A DNA stretch of 64,000 nucleotides from Antennarius striatus (GCF_040054535.1 NC_090782.1:17565001-17629000), one strand, 5' to 3'; positions 22,597-44,939 are shown, counted from the first letter of the stretch. Translations and numbers: made by a program. The notes: generated by a model not told the origin, from the sequence alone.

Positions 22597-23220
22597 CAGT
22601 CCCTCGCTTATCACGGGAGTGGAGTTCTAACAATCCGCGATAGGCGAAATCAGTTTTATTTTTTACAATTACTGTACTTGTTTAAAAGCTCTATAACTCT
22701 CACTACACACTTTATGCAATTTTGTAAACCAGTCAGACTTTTCTCTCATTTAGACACTCTCCAAGTTCAAACCTTAGTGGAAACGTTCTGTACGGATAAT
22801 GTTGGTATCCAGCGTAAGGTTCTTTTTCCTGCAGTCATCGATCCACAAAGATAAAACACTCCATCCATATGATGGTCTGATTGCGTAGTTACAGCCCTTT
22901 TTTGCATTCTTGTGGAAAATTATTGCTGCTGTAGTCTTCATGTTATTTTCCTCTTTCTTTCTGTAACGAATCGTAGATTAATTTACGTATTCCGTGATGG
23001 TGCCCTACAGGTGGGTAACTACTATCTTAGTCTGTCCATACGTCTAACTTTTTGTGCGATGGCTAGTATCTTCCTCTCTCCTTTGGGTGCTACTGCAGGT
23101 GTATGAACTCATTCTGTACTGTACAAATGAATTTGTACTGTACTGTACAAATTAAAACTGGAATTAGACAAATTAAATTAAACATACGCTAAAAAATCAC
23201 GATATAGTAAGGGAACGCTG
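22597..23220. mobile_element. Tigger/pogo-like DNA transposon relic (non-autonomous)
   Basis: The left end reads CAGTCCCTCGCTTATCACGG and the right end, reversed, CAGCGTTCCCTTACTATATC. These are diverged inverted repeats of the CAGTCCCTCGCTTATCGCGG type typical of Tigger/pogo elements. The right side is flanked by TA; the left flank has lost it. The 624-base interior has no transposase frame but holds Cs and words such as CACGATATAG typical of these relics, plus a GTACAAAT-GA-ATTTGTAC palindrome near 23.13 kb. Confidence 0.5.
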
Positions 23221-23399
23221 TACATCAAAAAATATCGAATGAACAAATATACTGTATATTGTCTCTACCCATTACGTTAAAACATACTGACTTTATACAA
23301 GGTTTATTTCCTTTGACTTAAATCCTACATGACCCGGCTTAAGTAATAACAACCCTCTTAAATCCATATTGATTCCTGTATTTTCCATTTGTCCAGGCG

Positions 23400-24206
23400 G
23401 TAATATGCATTCACTGTTCCCATTTTGTCAGCGATGGAGCGGCTCCGACCATTCAAATCTTCCGCCAGCCAGCCCCTCTTCCTGGTTCACGACGTTTCTT
23501 CAAATCTCGCGATAACTTGCGGGGCCGACTGGCCTCCTCTCGCGCTATCGTAGGAAGCTCTCCTTGTGGGTGTCACACAGGTCTGATGCTGCAGCTGCTG
23601 CTTCCTGTATTCAACAACCGACAGCCATAGTCAGCGCTCGTCTTGCTTTAGAGCCTTAAACCCCGACCTGTAAAACGGAGGAATCGTTGCTCAGACGCCG
23701 CCGACCTGCGGAGGGAAGCCGGGCGAGTCGGTTTCACTGTGTCGCTACCGGTAGAACCGCAGCGGCCCGTTGCCTCGTAAGAACTGAGAAGCAAGAGGCT
23801 TCGCTTTGGGACTGAAGAGACGCAGGGCACGATTTTTACAGCGGCTGATGCTAGCTAGCAACAGCTAGGCGGGTAGGAGCTAGTAGCAGCAGGTAGATCA
23901 CGTAAAAGCCGACGAAAACGAGAAATGTGTTAACCCCAGGAACTCTGGATGCACCGGTAAACGAGGAGGTTAAAGAGAATACTTCGGTATGACACTGTTG
24001 AGCACAAATTCTTACTGACATGTTACCGAAGGTGTACTAACTTTGCTAACGTTTGCTAGCCAAGTTTTTAGCTACCTAGAGCTGATTCTGTTGCTCCTTC
24101 TGGCCGGGTTTCGAACAAGTTGGAAGCTACTGTTAGATTAGCAGCCTCGTAGCTCTCTGCAGGTTAGTGCATTACTAGAGAAACTCGTCTGGAGTAGCTT
24201 ATTGAA
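23400..24206 (+). promoter_or_regulatory. map2k2 promoter and 5' UTR, CpG-rich
   Basis: CpG density rises sharply from about 23.40 kb to the map2k2 ATG, and no TATA box is evident. TCTCGCGA (23505-23512) and a second CTCTCGCG (about 23535-23545) are elements known from CpG-island promoters. The exact transcription start and any 5' UTR intron cannot be fixed. Upstream ATGs exist, for example at 23434, so upstream open frames are possible if transcription begins that early. Confidence 0.6.
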
Positions 24207-32568
<8,362 letters not shown>

Positions 32569-34300
32569 AAACCCCTTACTGCCCTGGCATTCCTTTGGGT
32601 CTTGCTTGCATACACACAAATATACAGCACTTAACATACACACATCATCACACATTGGCACTTTTTTTCATCTTGCTCTTGGGTAAAAATATTTTTGGCT
32701 TCCCCCTCAATTTTTCTTTACCAGCAGCAGTGCCCCTTGAGTCATTTTACTGTAAGATCACAGTTTCACTATAGAAGTGTCAAAAATAGACATCACTTTT
32801 CCACAATGCTACAGAGGATGTAAAGCACTGAAGGGCTGCAGTGTGTCAGCTGAATTTGCATCAGTTAACAACCTTCTTTTGTATTGATGAATATACTGTA
32901 TTATCTTTTTTATGGCAACAGATAACATGTGGAACTGTATTTTAATGAATCAACTACTGTAAAGAATTCTAAACTGAGAGAAATTCAATCATATGATCTA
33001 GTTGCAAAATTTAAATTCCTTTTACTGAGAGTGAAAGCAGGTTGATATAATATCACCATGTCATACTTATCAAAAATGAGTTATCAGTAGGAGACCATGA
33101 CCTTCCTCCAATAAAAATCAAATTTCTTATTACAGAGTTAGTGCATAAACTTGGTTTGGTGAATAAATTCTAAAGATAATTTTGTGAACAGTGTCACAAC
33201 CAAAGAGGGTACTCATGACTACTTAAGTTTTTCAATGCTTTATCAGTTGTTTCTTGTATGCAAATACATGCAACGGTATATCAATTTACTCTGAATGTTT
33301 TTTTCTTTTATTCAGTGATTTACACTCCGATCATGTTGACGTTGTTTCCTCAACATCCATTACAACATCCCACTCTGTCCCTCTCATATCGGGGGAGGTA
33401 TATGCAGTGGAGGCCTAATACATGTCAGAGTGACATTGAGAAAACAAGGATCATAATGTATTCATGGGATGATATCGCATGGTTTCTTATCTTTCTAATG
33501 CTGTGTGTATTTTATTTCCCAAGATCAGAATGGGGGCGATTTAGCTGGCGTTTTTAGCAAAATCCTGAATCATGAAATTTCAATCATGCCGATTAATTAG
33601 ATTTTTGTTTCTTTTCGTAGCTGGTCTGTTCTTTCACCTGAAATGTGTTTAATTATATTTTCACTGTACTGCTACATGTGGCGCTCCAAGCTTTTTTTCT
33701 TGGGACACAACCATCCTGGAGTTGTGCTTTTGGAAAACACTTGCATTGAAATACAGTTTAAAATGTTTGCCCTTTGATTTAACCCAATTAATTGTGTTAA
33801 AAGTACAACGTAGTACAAAGATTTTGACTGGACATTTTAACCCAGGTCAGTGTTGGTCACATGGTGGTGGTGTTACTTGCTAGCCTGCCGTCTTGCTAGA
33901 GCACTTGTATTCTCTCTGCTTATGGCTGCCCTTTATTATTCCCCAAAACGTGCGTTCATTCAGAGCAAAATGAATGCATTGTCACTTGTTTGTGTACAAA
34001 GCTATATACAAAAAATACCGGAGTACTATTTTGCAGTCTTAATATTCAAAGTTTTGATTTATGTAAAAGACAAGGGAGAAGAGTCATTTTATTATAATAT
34101 AAAAATGTGTTGGATATGGTTATAATGTACAAAAAGACTGAAATAAAACTTATTTGTGAATGTACTATCATTGTGTATTTTTAACAGGCATTGATGCACC
34201 AATATTACAGTAATTCATGTCTGTCTGTAAAAAACGGTTATCAAAAATGTATTTACTGCCTTCAAGAAATCAATTAACGGCACTTTATTTTCATTGGACG
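32569..34300. other. Probable map2k2 3' UTR and downstream sequence
   Basis: After the map2k2 stop there is AT-rich noncoding DNA. AATAAA signals occur at about 33109 and, more convincingly, at 34142-34147, followed by T/GT-rich sequence. If the latter is used the 3' UTR is about 1.6 kb. Nothing coding was found. Confidence 0.5.
34142..34147 (+). terminator. Candidate polyadenylation signal for map2k2
   Basis: AATAAA followed within 30 bases by TTGTGAATGT and then a TTGTGTATTTTT stretch resembling a GU/U-rich downstream element, 1.57 kb after the map2k2 stop. Confidence 0.45.
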
Positions 34301-34383
34301 GTGATGGATTGAGAATGCTGATTGGTCAGTATTCTTTTTCCTTCACTACTGACGGTAAGTGGGATTGGTGGATGCTGAGTTTT

Positions 34384-34552
34384 GAGCTTCCAGGCAGGAG
34401 GCCTAGAAGGAGACCAAAGAGGAGGTTTATGGATGTAGTGAAAGAGGACATGAAGGTAGTTGGTGTGAGAGAAGAGGATGCAGAAGACAGGGTTAGATGG
34501 AGGCAACTGATTCACTGTGGCGACCCCTGAAGGGAAAAGCTGAAAGATGACT
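34384..34552 (+). mobile_element. RTE-type LINE 3' end fragment
   Basis: One frame reads RRPRRRPKRRFMDVVKEDMK and continues VGVREEDAEDRVRWRQLI, the familiar C-terminal tail of RTE-clade LINE polyproteins. It is followed by GGCGACCCCTGAAGGGA, the typical short 3' tail. Only the last 50 or so codons are present, as expected from 5' truncation at insertion. It is not a host gene. Confidence 0.75.
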
Positions 34553-34829
34553 GACGGTAATTAGGATAATTTTATGAAAATGTAATCTAAATAAAAACTA
34601 AACATCATACAGTATAAGTGGATTTAACTTCATTCAGACCATTTAGATAAATAGGCAAATATATTTAACAAACGTTTAGCAGAATTTAATGGTCTAAATG
34701 CGGGGGTACTTTGAGACTCCAGCTGAGACTTGGATTTATTACCGGCCTTTCCACACATGTTACAGCACAGGGCACATTATGCATTAATGTGAATTTTCGT
34801 ATATTTAATAATTTAGAATTTTATTAATA

Positions 34830-35018
34830 GGGAGCTGACTTGACGACGCCAGCAAAGACAGCGTCAAAACGTTGCGCAGGAACTCGTTTCTGATTGGCTC
34901 GCAGCCGGACGCCTGTGGATGCGCGCAGTTGTGTGCGAAGTGCGGCTAAGAAGACTGATTTACAAATTAAGCTTTAAAATGAAGACTTGTGTACGAACGC
35001 TGTCTCATGTGTAAATGG
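34830..35018 (+). promoter_or_regulatory. Candidate promoter and first noncoding exon
   Basis: A CpG-rich island in AT-rich DNA has a reverse CCAAT box (GATTGGCTC), a GATGCGCGCAG word resembling an NRF1 site, and then a good splice donor AATG|GTGAGT at 35017-35018. It could start the zbtb7a transcript, 11.8 kb upstream of its first coding exon. Without transcript data this is a guess. Confidence 0.3.
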
Positions 35019-36759
35019 TGAGTGCTTGTTAAATGATGAATTATGAAGCAATTTCATTGTCCTTTAGTTACATGAAAAAATAATTGTGTTTTATACGTCC
35101 TCCTTTAGCTGTACTGGTAGGGTAACTTATCTCATTAAGCTGAAGTCTTACTGGTTTTCTGATGAGGAATGAAACTCCATGAAGTGTTGAACACAAACAG
35201 CACTGTTGGACAAAGAGAAACAGAGTTTGAACCTTCCCAGTCAAATATGTCAGAACCTTACGCTTGAAGTCATGACCTAGATATGAAGTAATAATTACTC
35301 GGCCAAACCTTTTCCTGCTGACACTATGACTTAAATTCTATCATTTTCGTAAGAGTTTCCACTGCCTTCATTGTTCAATTTAATTAAAGTGATTATTCTG
35401 ACAGTAATTATTTAATACTCTATGGAGCTGGGTTCATGCACTGAAATCAACCATACTGGGAAAAAAATGACTGCTGTCAACTTAGAACCAGTGAAGGCTC
35501 ATTTATTCTCATATGGATGGAGTCACACCTCCATTCTCTACATTGATTTCATTTGCGCATGCATTGAAGAGTTTATAAATGTGGATAAAATATAGCAGTA
35601 CCATTGGAAGCAGTGTCGCCATAATTCTAACACGACCCAAGTGTCTTGGAGATGAGGAAGAAGAAGACAGTGAAATGAAAAACACAGTATACATTCATTT
35701 CACACATGGTTAGATCTTAAATAGTCATTATACATCATAGACTTTTCCATCCCAAAGTTGAGTATTAATAAGCCTTAATGTTGACTTTTGATGAATGGGG
35801 AAACAACCTTTTGTAAATATTATGTATAGATATGCTGTCTTATATCAGGATGAAAACCACCTACTTCCCTTTCAAAAAAACAAAACAAAACACTGAACTT
35901 CATGGATATTTCTGAAGTTGCTTATAGGTAGACCGTACAGAATGTTGCCTCTAGACAGGGGATGTGTGACGACGTCATCGACACATTAGCAAGCAATATA
36001 TTGTGGAACATGACTCCTGAAAGACTGGAGCCAACTAAGTAACTGTTTACAGGCAACAATCTACCAAAATAGGCATATCCTCTCCAGTGTTTGTATGCAA
36101 TCTATCACTTTAAAGTTTTGGGGGTTTTTTTTTTTTTCAGAAGTATGATGAAATGATTTATGGAGCAAGAAAATCATTTAACACATCTTGTGCTTCATTT
36201 CGCTCCGTGGCAAAATAACTATCTTGCACTCAGTGAGGGGGTGTACGGGTGGGTGGATGAAAGTGGCAAAATATCAAGTGTAATATCTGTGTGTTTAGGC
36301 ATGGGAACATTTCCACACTGGATGAGATACTTTTTTCACTTAAATCTATTTTCTGATGCCTCACCTGTTGGAGTTTGGCAGGTATTTTGTAGAGAAAACC
36401 TGGCAGAGATGTAAATTGTATCGAGGGGGTTGCTGGCAGCCCCTGCTGTGTGTGCTGGAATGTGCCAAGGCTTGCTTTTGGGGTGGGACACCATGACCTC
36501 AGGCGATAGGGTGTGACTCGGCTCGCATTGAAAAGGAAAGTAGCTTTGAAAGATCAGGTAGGTGAAAATTAATGAGAGTTAGAGCTCATCAAAAGCAGAT
36601 ATTTGAATGTCCAGTGCTCGAAATGTCAGCCCACATTCACTGTGAAGCCCCAGAGTGGGCAGGCATGGGTTAATGAATTGTGTCATCTCTGATTGAGTGT
36701 ATGACTTTGACAACTGCGCACTTTTTTTAGTGCGACGAGAATTTCTCTTTACTTTTGCT

Positions 36760-37015
36760 TCACAGAGGGAGGAGGGGGGAGATCAGTGAGGGGGGGGATG
36801 CTGTTTCTTTAAGAGAGAGGGAGAGACAGTGTGAGAGAGAGAGGGAGAGAAAGGGAGGGACCTCTTTGCCCTCCAGAAACCAGGAAGGGAATTGAGTTGA
36901 TCTGCTGCTGCTTGGTTAGCGCATACGGGGCTTTAAGCTGCACAACAGTGAGAGGGAGAGGAGGAGAGGACAGGGCTGAGCTAACCCACCACAAGCTTCA
37001 CCACGGCCATCGCAG
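36760..37015 (+). promoter_or_regulatory. Candidate 5' UTR exon of zbtb7a with GA-rich tract
   Basis: A purine-rich (GAGA/GGGAG) segment runs into a stretch ending GGCCATCGCAG|GTGAGC, a strong donor at 37015/37016. Flanking sequence is GC-rich and low in stop-dense AT DNA. It would splice to the acceptor CTCTCCTCAG at 46761-46770. An alternative to the 35.0-kb candidate, or a second first exon. Confidence 0.3.
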
Positions 37016-40000
37016 GTGAGCTAAAGACACCCTGCAATCCCCCCGCTGTTTGCCCTGGGCCTGTCGACCAGAGGGAAGCAGGGCAGAGGAAGAGAGGAGA
37101 GAGGGAGGAATGAGGGAGGGGGGACAGAATGGAGAGCAGGGTGGGGGGGTCGGCCGGAGAATAAGGAGGTGGGTCGCAGCAGTAGTCCCTAATCAAGGTT
37201 CCTGTTTTTTAAATCCTCTTTAAGTACTTCCTCTGTTTTGCTATTTACCCCTGGGAGTCTTGAGATAAAGTTTATAGGATGTGTTCAAGCCATTAACTTT
37301 TCTGGCAGGTGGAAGCACTTAGAGAAGGAGGAGGAGGAAGGGGATGGGGAATCTCAGGAGAGGGTGGGGGGTACTGAGCAAATGGAAGGAGGAACCAAAT
37401 ATAATTTTATTGGACAAGGTATAAGCGATGGCAACAACTTTTTCGGATAGCCGCGATTGGAACGCTCAGTACGGGGCAAGTTCTATGCTGTGTGCGTAGA
37501 GCATGTTGTAGTGGCATTAGAGTATTTGGAATAAGTCATAATTTAGGTCAGGAGTTTTAGGTATGTCGGAAATGTCACTAGAGTGAGAGCTGATGAAAGA
37601 ATCCACCATTAATGTTTTGTGACTGCTCTGACAGTAAAGCCTGAAGTCGTGTGTCTTTTCCATACAAAGCTCAGCTCTGTTTGATGGCTGGTCTGCACTG
37701 TAATACCTGGCAGCCCACTAGCAACATACTGTAGTGTATAATTCAGCCCTGACTGCTTACGTTAGAGCAGGCTTGGAGATAGAGGGGGTGGTGAGGGCAG
37801 AGAGAGCTGGGACTCGTAGTCCACAGCGGTCCACAGCGAAGCAGGTTGAATGGGGACATAGAACTCTTTATCCCAGAGTGCCTTGCCCTTGGCCATCCAG
37901 GAAAGGGAACAGCCACCAGCCTATCCCGACAAGGAGGTGTGGTGAGTGAGCAGCTGTCAGGCCAATGAGAGCAGACGATGCAGAGCCCAGTTGTGGGCTG
38001 AAAACAGAGGGGGGTGGGGTGGTGGTGGTGGTTGGGGGAGTAGGTGTCTGTTTGTGTGGGATCAGGCAAGGGCTTGCTTGTATGACTAGGGCCACTCGCA
38101 AGTTTCCTGTCTGGTAAAGCTCTAGCCCTGCCCAGAGACGGAGGCAGCAAGGCTGACCGACAGACAGGGGAGGCAGATAGGGCCCTGGAAACACTTTCAG
38201 CCTATTTGGTAAGCACTGCAAAGACATTCACATACACTGTGTCTTCACACAGTGACCTAAAGGTGAGGAGAAGCTAGTAGAAGAAATAAATACCAAAGCA
38301 TGCTTGTGAATGACAGTGGCAAAGATGGGGTTTGAAAAAGTTCAGAGTTCTTTATCAGCTTGCAGATACAAGAGCAACTAGCAAATAGGTCAGTGCTGAT
38401 TGTAAGGTGCTGCACGGTACGCTGGCAACAGAAATAATTTCTGTCATAAAGTTTTCAACTGCAGCAGTCATGCTGTTCATGCACAATACTCTCTTCATGT
38501 TTTTATCTATGAGTGTGATTGCATTGGCCCTGCTGCTATTATTAGTAGGGTGAAAAGACAAGGATTGATGCACACCCCTTAGTGCTGTTTCTACAGTTGT
38601 GTTAAAAGTATTTCAACAAAAACCACAGCATTAATTGTGTGCTTGACTTTGGCAGAATGGCCATGTTGATAGCTGAGAGAGCACAGGTGGAGTGTTGAGT
38701 AATAGTTTGCTTGAAAAACCTCAGTAAGTGACATCTCCTTGTGAAATGAGACAAAATGTGTCACATCTTGTGACAACTCAATTTCACTAGTAAAACAAGC
38801 TGTTTGCAATATTAAAAAATAAGGTCTGGTAACTGGTACTATGGTGAGAACTTTTGTACTATCTTAATGATTTCAGATTTTTTCAGCTACTCACCATGGT
38901 CAATCTCATGACATTTTTTCTCCCATTCCACTCGCCCCCCCTTCCTCACCAGTATCTTGTTAAAAACAGATTCTAATCTTTGCAGTCATGGCTTTCTTAC
39001 TCGTGGCACATGGTTTGAAGATTAAACAGAAACCCTGACTACCTTGCCCGATAACCAGATCTATATTTTTTGGCTTTGCATACTTGTTGAACCCGTTTTT
39101 AAACATGTGGGCATGGAAGAGGCAAAGCAAATGAAGACGCCCAAATGCTGGGAAAGGGCTTGGAATGCTTGTGAGACGACAGCAAACAACATCGATGACA
39201 TTTCTTTTTCAGTTAAATGCCAAAGAAAATAATTAGTTACATGCTTTGCTCTGGGCCGTTTATTAGGTAGTACTACACAAGAAAGGTATAGTTAGATGAA
39301 GTAAATTCCATGCAGAGGTTAAACTAGGACACCAAGTGTGAGCTTGTGTGCGTCTATGTTACCAACAATAGACTCCAGGGGAATTGCAGGGGACTTCAGT
39401 GGCTGTGGGCAGGTCCAAGACACCACCCATCAATTTGGCGGTGAGGCTGAATACAGTTGATATTCCTGTATGTTTGTGCCTACGCTTCTATGGTCTGAAA
39501 CTAGCAGGTTCTGAGAGACTGAAAAGATAGTTTGCGTGATGTTGCTGCTGCAGTTTGAGGCTTTACTTCGCATTAAAATATTGGCTGTATGGAGTGTAAT
39601 GCACTTGTTATAGCCGCTATATTTGTTACCAAGTTGTGTGTATGAATTCAGACCACATGTAGCTGATGGAATCTAAATTAGATTGTTTTTAGCAAACACC
39701 ATCGTGTTTATTCTGCTTTTTTATCATTATATGTGTTTGCTTAGGTTTAAACACTATTTAAAAACTTTGAACTGTTTCTTGGTGAATACAGCTTCACTTC
39801 TCTGTAATGTTAGGTTCCCCTGGTCTATTACCCAGCAGACCACAGCTCCCATCCTAGCTGGGGAGATAGACAGACCCCTCTCTGTTATTTTTCTGTTGTT
39901 GTGCTGAGGTCTAGGGGGAGTAAAGGGGCTACTTCTGTTCTCTGCTGGGACGTTTATTATGGAGAGGCCAACTCAACCTGATCAAATTAGGCTGAGAGAG

Positions 40001-42653
40001 GAAGAGGCTGGGATGTTTTCAGAGTGGTGTCTTTAATTCTCACAATTTTGGACTTTAAGGTTGTAGTCTCTTGATATTTTTGTTTGCTTTTCAATATGCT
40101 GCCTGGATCATTTAAAGCCAGTCGACTTTTTTTTATCAATAAAATGTCGCCATTTAATATTGTGGTACAGAAATATTCCAGTGCAGATATAGCAGAATGT
40201 CCTTTCAATTAAACAGAAAGGCCAGCTGATCAGAAAGGGGATATGGGACCAATCTGACAGTCTGCTGATTTAGTGATTTGGTTTGGGATGAAATAGGATA
40301 GAAGATGGTTGCATTGCATTAAAGGACAGGGGAAATACAGGAGGCTGGGTGGGTTACTGCTTTGCCTCCTCAGCAGTGAAAAGGGGAAGTGGGTGATGTG
40401 GTGGGCACTGTGTACTGCTGAGTCTGAGACAGAGATAGAGCAATGATGAGAGGAAGAGAGAGGGTCAAACAGTAGGGACAGAACGAGCGAGCGAGCAGAG
40501 AGCTGGTCATCTGATAACAGAGCGGGTTCTGTTACACACTCACCACACACTCACAAGAAGTCCTACCCTGCTGGGTTGCGCATACGCAAAGTAACGCAAC
40601 CAGAGCCACTGAGCCTACGGACTGAACCACTGGCCAGTGCTGAAGATGACAGTGTGTTGGGGTGTCGTGCTGTTTCTGATGATACACACTGGATTTTGTT
40701 ATACTTCGTGATTGGTCCAGCCTGGCAGAGTTAGAGCAGCTGAGAAGGAACTCCAACAGTGGATGTGGTTTTATTACAGTGAAAATTTTTGAAAAATTGT
40801 TGTCACAAGACATGTTAGGACCCAAAATCATATTTTAACCAATGGACAACATTTTAACTGGCATGAAAGTTGAGGATGTTTTTTGTTACCAATGATATAA
40901 AAATATTTACTTAGCAAAACTAACATTATGAAATAATTTGATGATTTAATGACTCTACAGTGTTGTGTTTACCTTAATTTGATAATGACATGAATGATAA
41001 TGTGAGCAAAGATTCCTACCAAATGTTAAATGAAAGCCACACATGACGTACTGCTTGATTTTTAAATGTTTACATTTGATTTGAATATTCTGTCCTTTGT
41101 TGGGGTTTTTTTTTTAAATGCTGTACTTCTGAAATTGCATTTACGTCAACTGTGTTTATAGTGGTTTTAATATACAGCCTGCTTTTTTTTGTATGTGGTG
41201 GAACCACAAAACACAAAATCAAAAATTACCGTTGAATGAAAATTAGTATTTCTCAGCATTTTTTTCATGGTTGAATTACAGCGATATTGTGCATCGTATA
41301 CTTCATATTTACTAGCCTTTAATTTGACCATAAATATGATTAGAAAATCCAGAAGAAGAAAAAATTGCAACATTTACAAATGCAACACAAAGAGTGAGCA
41401 ACAAATGTAGTTTTCTCTTTTCCTTGCTATTTGCAAGAACAAACAATAGCCGTTTATGAATTTACCATAAATCCGCTGCTGGTTTACTCACATTGAACAT
41501 TACCTAGCTTCTGGATGGTTACCTTCACTCTTTATGAAACAGATTATACCAGATAATTTAACGAGTTTTGAGTTTTTCATTGCCGTCTGAACTGCATTCC
41601 TATATGACAGTGTGCTCAGGAGTGAGTTTAATGTCCTCTATCTCACCCACTACCTTTTCAGCGGCTTTACGCCTGCATTTCCTGGTTAGTTTCTAGTATG
41701 AACTGCCAGCCCTAAAACCACCCTTGCAACTCAAGTTTTATCAGTTGCTTGCCCTCTTCCTGCTTTGCTCGCAATATGACTGGTTTCCTTCCACTACTGG
41801 CAGAAGTGAGTCATTTGGCTGACACTTGTTTTCCAAGGAACTGCAACCCCCTCCTCATTCTGATTATTTTTCATTATCTTTGTCCAACCTTGAATCCTCT
41901 TGACCTGAGTGAAGTGATTCCTCTGTAACAGAAGAGGCTTGGCAGGGTTGTCGCCACACAGACCAGTTGAGATACTCTTGTCTGTGAATTAAGGACACTG
42001 GAGTGAAGAAATGATAATGAAATTATTATGGAAATGAGGGGCAAACGGCCAAACCAAATTCTTAGACATTTGTTTTAAATACTGATTAGTCAGGGTCTTC
42101 TGTTCTTGGACTTGCATTGGTATATGTTTGTTACACTCCAGTACTCACACAGATCCTATGGTGGTGAAATATGTTAATTATTCCAATAGCAAGTACTGAA
42201 TGCATAAATTCACTCCCAATTCCAATGGTGATAAATCTGACAATCACTCTGTTGTAAAAGAAAATCAGCATGGCTGTGTGGCAGTCCTTTCAGTAAGCTC
42301 CAGTAAGTTGTTTATTTCCTTACATTTGAGGTTGCTTGGGGTTAAACAATTTGTTCCTTCGTCTTTAGGAATGATTGGTATGTGTGAGCCAAAGACAGGA
42401 AGCATAAATTCACAGAGCATGAATTCAAGAGATGATGTAAATGATAACATATTAGGCTAATTTTCACTTGCACTTTTTATTTATGTTACTTTATTTTATT
42501 TTAAGCCGTTTATATTTTAGTGATAATTTAGTATATGTCCTGTTAATGCTACATGTGTCTGCTAGTGTAGTGTATGTCTTGTGTTATGTCCTTTGGTGTC
42601 AGTATTTCTTTTTTTTATCCAGTATTTATTCATAATGTAATGCCTGAGCAGTG

Positions 42654-42825
<172 letters not shown>

Positions 42826-42898
42826 CTAAAAAAAGCGCCTTTCCCAGCTTCACCCGTATTTGTCACTGAATGACAAGTAATGTGGGTGTGACTACTTT

Positions 42899-42899
42899 G

Positions 42900-42994
<95 letters not shown>
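42899..42994. repeat. (CA)n microsatellite, about 48 units
   Basis: A pure CA tract starting only about 75 bases after the TCTA array. The pair forms a compound, probably polymorphic locus. Confidence 0.97.
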
Positions 42995-42996
<2 letters not shown>

Positions 42997-44749
42997 CAAC
43001 TGAAGTAACAGGAAAACAAGAAACTTCTTTGCATGAGACTGTGGTTGGTTGTTTCATCCCTGAAGCATAATTGTGACATTTGTCCATGTATGTAAGTGGA
43101 TGGGAGTGGTAATGCAACGTTTTGGATGAGACAGAGGTGATGAGGGCGGAGATGAGAAGGGTGGGTCCTGTGTTAAAGTGGTTGTTTGACTTGCAAAGCA
43201 GGCTTGGTTGTTCACAAACTGGGCATTGAGAGAAGGCCCTGTAGTGGAAGTGGAACACCAGGACAGTCGCTGCGTTGCTTTGTGCCGGGCTGCTGGCGTT
43301 GGCACCCACATGCATGAATTAGTGATAAGGAATGTTTCAAACCATGAGGAGGTGTCAGGATCAGGTTTGTTGCTCTGTTTCCTCTTTAATTCCCCATATT
43401 CAGTATTGATAGCTCCTGCACACAGAATAGTCTATCCATGTTTCTTTGGCATTGAAATGAGATTGTACATGTCTGTGTTTGTGTTTTATCTCCTCTCAGC
43501 TCTGCGTCTTTACCCCACAAAGCCGCGACCTGGGGGTCAATATCTATGTACGGGGGATAAAGCACTCTGCAAGCTTGCAGCGAATCTAGGTGTAGTGCAG
43601 GTGTGTCTGTGTGTGTCTGTATGTGTGTGTGTATGGGTGTCTCAGAGAAAAGCTGGTTGGTTTGGGGTCTGGATGGGCCCGAAGGGATCTATTTCCACCT
43701 GTGAAGGACGTGACCGTTAGCCATGTGTTTGCCCTTTCCCTCGCTCTTTCTTCCATTTCCATATCACGCTGCTCTCTTCTTCCCTCCCTTCCTACTTCCT
43801 GTGCCATCTCTTTGTCTTTGCGCTTACCTCCCTGCCCTCGCTCAGCATATTCAGATGAGGAACTGAATAATAAAATTTGCTCCTGCCCGGTACTACAGTT
43901 TACTTTAACAGTGCTTTGTTCAAGACTTGCCCATTCAATCAAACAGTCTCCATACCGGAGATAAAATATGGTGTGTTTTTTGAAAGAACAAACATTTGTG
44001 GATGTTGTCTTATATTTGATTGTCCACTTATTATTGATTTATGTAGATTTTCCTGAATTAGCATCTGCTCTCTTCCTCTACAGGCATCTTTTAAGCTTTT
44101 TCTAACATTGACCTGTGTGTAGCTGCACATGTAGCCACAACTCAAATTAAGGAAACAGGTATTTGTTTTTTGCATGCAGCACATGGTAGAAAAAAGGTGA
44201 GCACAGGCACGAAAGAGGAGAGGCAGCCAGGTTAAGCAGGTTTGATAGTGTGGTGTACAAACATACCAGGAGGGCTGATCTGAAGGAATGTTATTCGAAT
44301 GCCTCATGATTGGAGAAAGCACACTCAACGTATCCTCCAACCACCCCCCGGATTCACCCCCCACTGGGTCTCCCAGGCAGATGGAGAAAGAGGAAGGAGG
44401 TTGGATGCCTTATGTTTTTATGTAGATGCATATTATTCACATTATTGATACGTCTGTGATGGTTCAGTATTTTCTTGTGTCTATGTGTGAGCATGTTAAT
44501 AGACATATTGTGGATGGCTTGTTCTGTTAACCCCCACCCCCCAGTGTTCAGGCTTCAGTCGATCATTTTAATCTCCCCCTACACGTAAGCAAGGGGACAG
44601 CCTTTCCTGAAACTTGGCACTCGGTGCAGGGTGGGGTAACCAGCTCAGACTGGATTGACAACCTCCCTTTTTAATACTGTTCCCTCGGAGCTTGTTGCCT
44701 CTCCTCTTCCTCCTCCTGTACAGTTTTTCCACGGGGTCTGCTCTGGCAG

Positions 44750-44766
44750 CCCCCCCCCCCCCCCCC
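44750..44766. repeat. Poly-C run
   Basis: Seventeen consecutive C residues within a pyrimidine-rich stretch of intergenic DNA. Error-prone for sequencing. Confidence 0.9.
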
Positions 44767-44933
44767 TCAGCTTTCCTTTTTTTCTCTACCTCTTTTGCTC
44801 TCCTCTCCAGCCTTTGACTGACATGGAGTGTACAAGCAGCACAGTCTAGCTCCCAGCATGCACTCTGATTCCCACTGCCGTCTGCCTATCTGTCCTCCAC
44901 GACCTCTTACTTGATTTCTTGCATGAATGCATG

Positions 44934-44939
<6 letters not shown>

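Noticed and set aside
34294-34530. 78-aa frame with a basic, helical C-terminus
   Set aside because: Matches the tail of RTE LINE polyproteins, so it is a retrotransposon fragment and not a host gene.
37981-38045. G-rich run resembling a G-quadruplex
   Set aside because: It has too few separated runs of three or more G within short loops for a confident call.
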